Below are positions 1-5,883 of a stretch of 20,279 bases of DNA, piece by piece; the stretch's first letter is position 1, and each line of letters opens with the position of its first letter. Below the pieces are notes generated by a model. That model saw nothing but the letters and a program-made list of their open reading frames with translations. It was not told the origin of the DNA and searched no databases. Both the position numbers and the translations under genes were made by a program. Source of the stretch: Turicibacter sp. UBA7094 (GTDB lineage Bacteria; Bacillota_I; Bacilli_A; MOL361; Turicibacteraceae); the NCBI GenBank assembly GCA_002493395.1, contig DKYS01000040.1, positions 1 through 20,279 on the forward strand. Reading direction: 5' to 3'.

Positions 1-36
1 TTGTAGGACGTTTAATCTAAGTGGAGGGAGGTCGTG

Positions 37-102
37 ATGGATTTGTTAAGAATGGTTATTGACCATACCTTTGTGGGAGTAATTGTAAATCGTTATTCTT
101 AA
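37..102 (+). CDS. Possible 21-residue small ORF with a strong ribosome binding site
   Basis: A GGAGGGAGGT block at 23-32 lies a few bases before ATG at 37, and the frame stays open for 21 codons to TAA at 100-102. The peptide starts MDLLRMVIDH and continues with a hydrophobic stretch (FVGVIV), so it could be a tiny membrane peptide or the start of a broken membrane protein. A TGA at 35-37 in another frame overlaps the ATG as TGATG, which would fit coupling to a gene lying left of the window; another frame ends at TAA 18-20, so the upstream gene cannot be identified. I recognise no family. The only support is the ribosome binding site and the context. Confidence 0.3.
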   Translation: MDLLRMVIDHTFVGVIVNRYS

Positions 103-420
103 AAGGGGATAGAGGATTAGAAGGGGATAATAGATAAAATGGAGGATGGAGTTTAAAGGGGAAAATTGTCATTTTAGCTCCATTCGTTCGAAAATAACGA
201 ATTTTTTTAGGTGTGTACAAACTGTTACGCCTCCTTTCTATTGAAACCGTATTCAGTTTGTGGTAAAGTATAGTTGTTATCACAGACTCGTATGGAGGGA
301 GTTATGGTTTGATCTGGGGGGATAGACCAGTTGTGACGACACGAAAGGAATGTAATCACGTTTATCATCACTCAATAATTCTTCATCTATCAGAGGGAAG
401 AATTGAATTTTTATTCGGAT
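103..420. other. Gap without a convincing gene
   Basis: The first part is strikingly purine-rich on the plus strand (repeated GGGGAT, GGAGG and AAGGGG words), and no frame gives a protein-like ORF with a ribosome binding site. A short AT-rich inverted repeat, ATTCGTT at 182-188 with AACGAAT at 196-202, is followed by six T residues and could be a weak terminator for something entering from the left. The minus-strand open frame across 56-283 has no ribosome binding site and an implausible composition. Confidence 0.5.
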
Positions 421-453
421 AAAAGGCTACTTCAATCGGAAGTAGCCTTTTTT
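421..453. terminator. Bidirectional intrinsic terminator
   Basis: A perfect 9-bp stem (GGCTACTTC at 425-433, GAAGTAGCC at 439-447) with a 5-base loop is flanked by AAAA on the left and TTTTTT on the right, so it can work on both strands. On the minus strand it lies immediately after the stop codon of the gene at 452-895. On the plus strand it would stop any transcript coming from the left edge. Confidence 0.85.
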
Positions 454-895
454 ATGTTAAAATATAGTCATTTTTTAAAGAATCGGTATCACTAAAATCA
501 TAACCTTGAAGTAAATTCATATGTGAGAAAAGCTGGAAAAGATAAAGATCGCTCATTAATTCTTCGCTAGAATGATTTCCGTTAGGTTCAATGAGTTCAA
601 TCTCAGTTAATGGATCTTCTCCATAATAGGTTTCGATATGGGCAATGAGTTCAATAGAGGGAGAGGGATGGTGTCCCATATACCGTAGCATTCGCTCGAT
701 TTCGGCCACGGTTTGTTCAAGGTTTAATTGCTTTAAAGTGATAAGTTCCGAGGAATTAAACGTTTCGTCATATTTTATTTTATAAATACATCGCCCAAGT
801 TCATGAATAACAAAGAAGAGGTAATAAATATCAACATCATTTCCAGTAAAATCGATGGCGCCGTTATGACGCTTATAACTAATGAGGTATTTCAT
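452..895 (-). CDS. Hypothetical protein, 147 aa
   Basis: I do not recognise this protein. It has no signal peptide or clear membrane segment. It begins MKYLISYKRH and is acidic overall, with runs such as ETYYGEDPLTEIELIEP, so it is probably a soluble cytoplasmic protein. The start ATG is preceded on the minus strand by AAGGGGGGGATC, an unusually G-rich but plausible ribosome binding site. It lies 75 bases downstream of the minus-strand gene at 971-1513 with no strong terminator between them, so the two are probably co-transcribed. The strong stem at 421-453 closes the unit. The ribosome binding site, terminator placement and balanced composition support a real gene; function is unknown. Confidence 0.7.
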   Translation of the reverse strand: MKYLISYKRHNGAIDFTGNDVDIYYLFFVIHELGRCIYKIKYDETFNSSELITLKQLNLEQTVAEIERMLRYMGHHPSPSIELIAHIETYYGEDPLTEIELIEPNGNHSSEELMSDLYLFQLFSHMNLLQGYDFSDTDSLKNDYILT

Positions 896-970
896 TAAGA
901 TCCCCCCCTTAAAATAACTGCTTATTACAGTTTATTCAATAGAAGACGATTTTTTCACAAAATACGTGAA

Positions 971-1513
971 TTACTTTAAAAAAGATTCAAAAAAATAAGG
1001 GGAGATATTATCGGATTGTTGATTATAAAAAGTGCAGTAAATTGTTTCGGGATAGACTCCGTTTAAATCATATACGTAAAGAAAGTAGTTATCATTTGAT
1101 AAGTCTTCGATGAAGATTTCCTGGTTTAAAATAAGCTCGAGCGTGCTCGCCCTTAAATTTTCATTTTCCCCCCACACGATGAAATAATGATTGGTTTGAT
1201 AAGTTTGGCACCGATTGACGTGAGCGTGGGCGGTCGCCTTATGTTCGCCCTCAAAACTGTATCTCCAAAATAAAAGTGCATTAGGTTTATACCAGGCAAT
1301 ATCTAATTGATTCGTTAATTGATCGCGGTATAAGATAAATATCAATTCATCCCACTCTAACTGTTTGATGATTTCGATGTTATGTCCTAACCGTCGGCTT
1401 AAATGGGTTCCGATGGTCGAGAAAGAGGCGGTTGTTAAGTGCAGGATAAATAAATCAATAGCGAGTAAAAGAAGCAGTGCGAGTAGACATTGACGTTTGA
1501 GTTGTTTAATCAT
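971..1513 (-). CDS. Hypothetical membrane-anchored protein, 180 aa
   Basis: I do not recognise this protein. Residues 1-8 are basic (MIKQLKRQ) and are followed by a very hydrophobic helix at about 9-28 (LLALLLLLAIDLFIL), a typical single N-terminal membrane anchor. There is no lipobox cysteine, and the rest (about 30-180) is polar and should lie outside the membrane. The soluble part is rich in Tyr, Phe and Asn with few catalytic-looking residues, so a sensor or binding role is possible but unproven. The start ATG follows a clean AGGAGGA ribosome binding site (complement of 1518-1524). It is the first gene of a likely two-gene minus-strand unit and is divergent from glpK. Confidence 0.75.
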   Translation of the reverse strand: MIKQLKRQCLLALLLLLAIDLFILHLTTASFSTIGTHLSRRLGHNIEIIKQLEWDELIFILYRDQLTNQLDIAWYKPNALLFWRYSFEGEHKATAHAHVNRCQTYQTNHYFIVWGENENLRASTLELILNQEIFIEDLSNDNYFLYVYDLNGVYPETIYCTFYNQQSDNISPYFFESFLK

Positions 1514-1598
1514 AGGGTCCTCCTAATGGTGAGTCGTCTTTTAAATGTATGCGCAGACAAGGGGCTTTATCATTTCTTAGGAGAATAAATTAAAAACG

Positions 1599-1607
1599 TG
1601 ATATAAT
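1599..1607 (+). promoter_or_regulatory. Extended -10 promoter of glpK
   Basis: TGATATAAT at 1599-1607 is a perfect -10 hexamer with the TG extension. No good -35 is found 16-18 bases upstream, which is typical of extended -10 promoters. It lies about 33 bases before the glpK start. No catabolite (cre) site is obvious. Confidence 0.6.
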
Positions 1608-1639
1608 AAATGAAAAGGCTTTTTTAAGGGAGTGAGAAC

Positions 1640-3127
1640 ATGGATTTAATTTTAGCTATTGATCAGGGAACAACGAGTACACGGGCGATTATTTTTAATA
1701 AACAGGGTGAAATCATTGAACAGGCTCAGGAAGAAATTTCATGTCTTTACCCGCAGTCAGGATGGGTAGTGCAAGATGCGAATGAAATTTGGATTTCAAC
1801 CTTAGCTGTACTCAATCGGGTCCTTTTATCTCCTAAAATTGACGTGAATCAAATCAAGGGGATTGGGATTGCCAACCAACGAGAGACTACTCTTTTGTGG
1901 GATAAAAAGACAGGGCGTCCGCTCGATTTAGCAATTGTTTGGCAGTCTAGACAAACAGAACCGATTTGTGAAGCATGGAAGGCACGTGGGCTTGAAGAAT
2001 TAGTAAAGGTAAAAACAGGATTATTAATTGATCCGTATTTTTCAGCCTCGAAAATTCGTTTTTTATTAGAGACGATTCCTGGAATTGAGGAGAAGATTAA
2101 AAAGGATGAAGTGTTGTTTGGAACGATAGATAGTTATTTAGTTTGGAAACTTTCTGGGGGCGTGACGCATATTACGGATGTAACGAATGCTTCTCGAACA
2201 TTATTGTTTAATATTCATACGGGAGAGTGGGATGATGAATTACTGGAGGCATTCGGGATTCCTAAACATATTTTACCTAAGGTTTGCCAGACATCTGAAA
2301 TTTATACGTATACAGCAGATTATTTAACAGGGCGTTCTATCCCTATTGCATCCGTTTGTGGCGATCAGCAGGCAGCTTTATTCGGTCAAGCATGTTTTGC
2401 TAAAGGGGATGTAAAAAATACGTATGGGACAGGATGTTTTGTGTTAATGAATACAGGAACGGAACCCATTCATTCCCATCATGGCTTATTGACGACGATT
2501 GCCTGGAAACTGAATGGAGAAGTTTATTATGCATTAGAGGGAAGTGTATTTGTCGGAGGAAGTGCCATTCAATGGTTGCGGGATGGCCTACGGTTAATTA
2601 AGCATGCAAGTGATTCAGAAATGTATGCGAATCGGGTGAATGATTGTGGGGGAGTTTATGTCGTTCCTTCATTTGTTGGACTTGGTACGCCGTATTGGGA
2701 TAGCGAGGTACGCGGAGGAATGTTTGGATTAAGTCGTGGAACGACGAAAGAGCATATCATTCGAGCGACGCTTGAATCCATTGCTTATCAGAGTAAAGAC
2801 GTTATTTTGGCGATGGAGGAGGATTTGAACCAATCAATTAATCGATTAAGAGTCGATGGGGGCGCTGTTAGAAATAAATTTTTAATGCAGTTTCAAAGCG
2901 ATCTTTTAGGGGTTGATGTGCTCACATTGAAAGTGACGGAAACAACGGCTTTAGGCGTTGCTTATTTAGCGGGACTTGCGACGGGAGTTTATCGCCATGT
3001 TGATGAAATTGCTGAGTCGATTCAGGCGGGTCAATGTTATCAACCACGAATGGAGACTGAACGGCGAGAGCGACTTTATGAAGGGTGGAAACAGGCGATT
3101 CAAGCCGTGCGCGTATTTAAGTCTTAG
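1640..3127 (+). CDS. glpK: Glycerol kinase
   Basis: This FGGY-family kinase (495 aa, the usual length) phosphorylates glycerol with ATP to sn-glycerol 3-phosphate in the cytoplasm. The N-terminal phosphate-binding DQGTTSTRA motif is at residues 8-16. The glycerol-binding residues of the family are all present: R81/E82 in NQRETT, W101, Y133 in DPYF and D242/Q243 in GDQQAALFG. The second nucleotide-domain motif, LRVDGGAVRN, is near residue 405. AAGGGAGTGA at 1626-1635 gives a good ribosome binding site. Firmicute glycerol kinases usually carry the HPr-phosphorylated histidine in a DYH(F)FG context before GDQQ; here that stretch reads DYLTGRS (L229), one residue shorter and without the histidine. 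The gene stands alone with no glpF, glpD or glpO beside it. A weak stem at 3128-3147 follows the stop. Confidence 0.97.
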   Translation: MDLILAIDQGTTSTRAIIFNKQGEIIEQAQEEISCLYPQSGWVVQDANEIWISTLAVLNRVLLSPKIDVNQIKGIGIANQRETTLLWDKKTGRPLDLAIVWQSRQTEPICEAWKARGLEELVKVKTGLLIDPYFSASKIRFLLETIPGIEEKIKKDEVLFGTIDSYLVWKLSGGVTHITDVTNASRTLLFNIHTGEWDDELLEAFGIPKHILPKVCQTSEIYTYTADYLTGRSIPIASVCGDQQAALFGQACFAKGDVKNTYGTGCFVLMNTGTEPIHSHHGLLTTIAWKLNGEVYYALEGSVFVGGSAIQWLRDGLRLIKHASDSEMYANRVNDCGGVYVVPSFVGLGTPYWDSEVRGGMFGLSRGTTKEHIIRATLESIAYQSKDVILAMEEDLNQSINRLRVDGGAVRNKFLMQFQSDLLGVDVLTLKVTETTALGVAYLAGLATGVYRHVDEIAESIQAGQCYQPRMETERRERLYEGWKQAIQAVRVFKS

Positions 3128-3237
3128 TCTACTAGAAAAATGGTAGAAAAGATTTTCAGGCTAGCTACGCTTGTTAAGTTCACTTCCCAAAGAAAGAGGA
3201 GAATAAAAATTTATCTGTCCTTAGATGGACAAAAAAT

Positions 3238-3274
3238 GACAAAATAATTAACATCTATCGCATATAATAAAGGA
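3238..3274 (+). promoter_or_regulatory. Promoter-like box before a hairpin
   Basis: A perfect TATAAT (3263-3268), extending as TATAATAAAGGA, has GACA at 3238-3241 exactly 21 bases upstream. The same layout, GACA then 21 bases then TATAATAAAGGA, occurs before glgB at 18145-18181. No canonical TTGACA with a 17-base spacer is present, so this is a -10-driven call. Transcription would start near 3275. Confidence 0.45.
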
Positions 3275-3360
3275 GCAATAGGGGTGTGATTAGCAAGAGA
3301 AAAAACTAGATTAATGAGAGTTGGTGGTATCCAACGATGATTGATTTAGTTTTTTTCTTT
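3275..3360 (+). ncRNA. Candidate small or leader RNA ending in a hairpin terminator
   Basis: Starting just after the TATAAT box, the sequence folds into a long stem. The AAAAACTAGATTAAT arm (3301-3315) pairs with ATTGATTTAGTTTTT (3339-3353) with two G-T wobbles, and an inner GTTGG/CCAAC stem (3320-3324, 3331-3335) sits in the loop. TTTTTT then CTTTTT follows. The predicted transcript is about 80 bases with no ORF, so it is either a short stand-alone RNA or an attenuator left from the decayed gene downstream. No known family was matched by eye. Confidence 0.35.
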
Positions 3361-3475
3361 TTGAGTAAAGAGCGAAGTTAGGAGATGGAGTTTAGCTTCT
3401 AACTTGACGCCCCTTCTCTCCTCTTTGATGTGTTTCTCTGATATAGAAATAATCGGAGTAAGGGGTGATTAAGAT

Positions 3476-3741
3476 GGAAAGAGGAGCCTTTATTTTTTTG
3501 CTATAAAGAGGAATAAGAGGGGGAGTTTGATGTTATGGGCGACATTGATATCGCCTCTATTAACGAATAGTGTGGTTTCGGACATGACGTGTGTCGGATC
3601 CTTATTAATTATTGGATTGTTTTTGAATATGTTAAAGTAAAATTAATGAATTTTATTCCTGCTATTTTATGCCCATTTTATTATCACTCATTGGTTAATC
3701 GTGAAAAAAAGGTGGAAAATATGAAAAATAATAGGTGTTGA
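3476..3741 (+). pseudogene. Decayed C-terminal fragment of a DUF554 membrane protein
   Basis: Read in frame from 3476, the translation contains LYFFAI, then RGSLMLWATLISPLLTN and CVGSLLIIGLFLNML, ending in a stop at 3638-3640. This matches what I know of the C-terminal membrane part of DUF554 (YdfK/YqgA-type) proteins: a YQGSITLLA-like segment, then SPLLTD, then the AVGGLLILGIGLNLLG block. The final family segment (KVANLLPAI-like) reappears in another frame from about 3631 as KVKLMNFIPAIL. The gene has therefore suffered at least one frameshift with a small deletion, and its first two thirds are missing. A 36-codon ORF (ATG 3530 with GGGGGAG upstream) could still be translated. Family assignment is by memory of the consensus. 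Confidence 0.6.
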
Positions 3742-3805
3742 GGAAATTAAGGAGTATAATTAATTAAAGACCAGGTAAGCTTAAGAAGAGATTGGAGTGG
3801 AGAGT

Positions 3806-4252
3806 ATGATAGAGGATGTTTTTGGGGAAAAATTACCGGGCCAGCAATATACTGATCGCAAAGGTGCTTATGCCATCATTTTAAATGAAAAAAATGAGGT
3901 TGCAACCATTAAGCTTCCACACGGTTACTTTTTACCCGGAGGTGGGATTGAAGGTGAAGAAAGTAAGGTTGATTGCCTTCGTCGGGAGTGTTTAGAGGAA
4001 TTGGGATGGGAAATTGAAATTAATCAATTTGTATGTGCCGCCTCTAATTATCACTATTCCATCTATCGAAAACGGCACTTGCATTCGATTGGCTATTTTT
4101 ATTTAGCGACTTATGTAAAACAAGTCATGAATCCTGTTGAAAAGGACCATTCTTTGGTTTGGATGAGTTTAGATGCGTGTCGATTGAATCTATTTCTTGA
4201 TCATCAAGCATGGGCGATTGAAAAGGCGATTGGGCTATTAGATTGTGAGTAG
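3806..4252 (+). CDS. Nudix hydrolase (MutT/NUDIX family)
   Basis: This 148-residue cytoplasmic protein belongs to the Nudix family, Mg-dependent hydrolases of nucleoside diphosphates linked to another group. The box G-x5-E-x7-RE-U-x-EE-x-GU is complete: GGIEGEE, then seven residues, then RECLEELGW, at about residues 45-68 from the chosen start. LPGGG precedes it as expected. A GTG nine bases upstream (3797) would extend the frame by three codons, but GGAG at 3794-3797 is well spaced for ATG 3806, so I prefer that. The substrate cannot be told from sequence; candidates include 8-oxo-dGTP-type clean-up or ADP-ribose and sugar-nucleotide turnover. It stands between the DUF554 remnant and pepP, probably as a single gene. 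Confidence 0.9.
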   Translation: MIEDVFGEKLPGQQYTDRKGAYAIILNEKNEVATIKLPHGYFLPGGGIEGEESKVDCLRRECLEELGWEIEINQFVCAASNYHYSIYRKRHLHSIGYFYLATYVKQVMNPVEKDHSLVWMSLDACRLNLFLDHQAWAIEKAIGLLDCE

Positions 4253-4335
4253 TCAGAGGGAGTTGTGCGCTTTTTGGAATCTTTTGTTAATTGATGATAA
4301 GCGATATATTTTGCTTAATAAGGGCACAGAGGATG

Positions 4336-4344
4336 TGCTATAAT
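4336..4344 (+). promoter_or_regulatory. Extended -10 promoter of pepP
   Basis: TGCTATAAT at 4336-4344 is an extended -10 with a perfect hexamer, 31 bases before the pepP ATG. The closest -35-like word (TTGCTT at 4311-4316) is 22 bases away, too far for a normal spacer. Confidence 0.6.
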
Positions 4345-4375
4345 AATATAAATCTTTTCTAAAGGAGTGAGGATC

Positions 4376-5614
4376 ATGTTAGATACGTTAAAATTTAGAC
4401 GTCAAAAATTAGGGGGAAATATTAAAGATAATTCATTATTAGTTATCTTTTCTGGAGAGGCCCCTGTTCGTTCAGGAGATCAGTTTTATGAATATACACC
4501 TCACCGCAATTTCTACTATTTAACGAATTTAGATCAACCAAAAATGGCATATGTTTTACGTAAATATAACGGTGTAATGGAAGATTACTTATTTATTGAA
4601 CAAGTATCAGAAGTTGAAGAAAAATGGACAGGAAAACGTTTAAGCAAAGAAGAAGCAGAACAAAAGTCAGGAATTAAAAACGTATTTGCGATTGATGAAT
4701 TACGTACGATTCTTGGTCGTTGGTTATTAAATGATAGTTTTGAAAATGCTTATTTTGATTTTGAGCGCGGGTCTTATAATCATCCCGATACAACTCAAAT
4801 CTTATTTGCTAAAGAGTTAAAGCGCCAATATCCGTTTTTACATGTCCAAAATATTTATCAGCAAATTACAGCATTACGTTTAATTAAATCGGAAGATGAG
4901 ATTGCGAATATGCGAACAGCGATTGAAAAAACTCGTTTAGGAATTGAAGCATTGATGAAGAATGCTAAACCAGGTTTATACGAGTATCAATTAGAAGCAT
5001 ATTATGATTTTGTGATTAAAACAGAGGGTGTCAAACGTACGTCATTCCATACGATTGCCGCAGCTGGGGCGAACGCAACGGTTTTACACTATGATAAAAG
5101 CAATTCTCTTTGCCACGATGGAGATTTAATTTTATTTGATTTAGGGTGTGAATGGAATTACTATTGTTCGGATATTTCACGTACATTCCCTGTTAATGGG
5201 AAGTTTAGCGAACGTCAACGTGAAGTTTACGAAGCAATTTTAGAGGCTCAAATGGCAACGATTAATATCATTAAGCCAGGACTTTCAATGCAAGACCTTA
5301 ACGAATTTGCTCGCAAAAAATTAGCGGAAGCCTGCAAAAAAGTAGGACTTATCGAAAAAGAAGAAGAGGTAGAGAAATATTACTATCATAAAATTGGGCA
5401 CTATTTAGGATTAGATACGCATGATGTTGGTGGTCGTGGTGGTATCCTCCAACCAGGAATGGTCATTACGATTGAGCCGGGACTTTATATTGCAGAAGAG
5501 GGTATTGGAATCCGTATTGAGGACGATATTCTCGTGACAAAAGATGGTCATGAAAATTTATCGAAAGATATTATTAAATCGGTTGAAGATATCGAAAACT
5601 TTATGCAAAAATAA
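4376..5614 (+). CDS. pepP: Xaa-Pro aminopeptidase (M24B, aminopeptidase P)
   Basis: This 412-residue cytoplasmic metalloenzyme removes N-terminal residues from peptides whose second residue is proline. An aminopeptidase-P N-terminal domain (about 1-140, with the YTPHRNFYYLTNLD motif) precedes a pita-bread M24 domain (about 175-405). All five dinuclear-metal ligands are visible: D255 (LFDLG), D266 (SDISRTF), H342 (KIGHYLGLDTHD), E367 (TIEPGLY) and E382 (IRIEDD). H238 in the ATVLHY segment is also conserved in the family. The ribosome binding site AAAGGAGTGA (4361-4370) fits ATG 4376; the GTG at 4367 lies inside it and is not the start. It is monocistronic, with its own promoter and terminator. 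The symbol is by family; the exact subgroup is uncertain. Confidence 0.93.
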   Translation: MLDTLKFRRQKLGGNIKDNSLLVIFSGEAPVRSGDQFYEYTPHRNFYYLTNLDQPKMAYVLRKYNGVMEDYLFIEQVSEVEEKWTGKRLSKEEAEQKSGIKNVFAIDELRTILGRWLLNDSFENAYFDFERGSYNHPDTTQILFAKELKRQYPFLHVQNIYQQITALRLIKSEDEIANMRTAIEKTRLGIEALMKNAKPGLYEYQLEAYYDFVIKTEGVKRTSFHTIAAAGANATVLHYDKSNSLCHDGDLILFDLGCEWNYYCSDISRTFPVNGKFSERQREVYEAILEAQMATINIIKPGLSMQDLNEFARKKLAEACKKVGLIEKEEEVEKYYYHKIGHYLGLDTHDVGGRGGILQPGMVITIEPGLYIAEEGIGIRIEDDILVTKDGHENLSKDIIKSVEDIENFMQK

Positions 5615-5621
5615 TTTATTT

Positions 5622-5654
5622 CCCCTCATGTCCAAATGGCATGAGGGATTTTTT
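5622..5654 (+). terminator. Intrinsic terminator of pepP
   Basis: CCCTCATG (5623-5630) pairs perfectly with CATGAGGG (5640-5647), followed by a T-rich tract to 5654. It begins nine bases after the pepP stop codon. Confidence 0.85.
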
Positions 5655-5761
5655 GTATTTAAATTCATTGGCGAATCGGCTGATGTAGGTTATATTGAGT
5701 GATAATTTGTCATTTTATCTCTCTGATATGGAGATTTAGGGATTCTTATGACGGACAAAAC

Positions 5762-5857
5762 TTGACAAAGTAAGCTAGTTATTGATACTCTAAAAGTATA
5801 TACTCATGATGAATAGGGTATAGTATAAAAAGTTTAGTTCAATGCAATGTAACTAAA
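5762..5857 (+). promoter_or_regulatory. Promoter and dyad-rich leader of the permease gene
   Basis: A perfect TTGACA (5762-5767) has GATACT at 5784-5789, a 16-base spacer and four matches to TATAAT. Three dyads follow: ATACT (5785-5789) with AGTAT (5795-5799), the 10-base palindrome AGTATATACT (5795-5804), and TTTAGTT (5833-5839) with AACTAAA (5851-5857). The first two overlap or adjoin the -10 and could be an operator; the third would be a small hairpin in the 5' leader, just before the ribosome binding site. Confidence 0.45.
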
Positions 5858-5883
5858 AATTATCGTACAAGGGAAGGGAAAGC

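Larger units (their letters stand above)
3128..3475. other. Gap with promoter-like box and RNA hairpins
   Basis: No gene is visible here. The stretch holds a promoter-like box (3238-3274), a long hairpin ending in a T-tract (3301-3356) and a second stable stem (AAGTTAGGAG at 3375-3384 with CTTCTAACTT at 3396-3405, one G-T pair, 11-base loop). A pyrimidine-rich segment then leads into the decayed DUF554 gene. The arrangement looks like a structured leader or a short RNA unit rather than random spacer. Confidence 0.5.

Noticed and set aside
56..283. Minus-strand open frame of 75 codons
   Set aside because: No ribosome binding site, low-complexity basic and Pro/Phe-rich product, and it overlaps a purine-rich spacer; most likely chance.
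3128..3150. Stem TCTACTA/TGGTAGA right after glpK as a terminator
   Set aside because: Only seven pairs with one wobble and no T-tract; too weak to annotate as a terminator.
3311..3340. GAGAGTTGGTGGT resembling a conserved part of T-box leaders
   Set aside because: The rest of a T-box is missing: no TGGxACCGCG-type antiterminator sequence, no specifier stem, and no aminoacyl-tRNA synthetase or amino acid gene downstream. The match is short.
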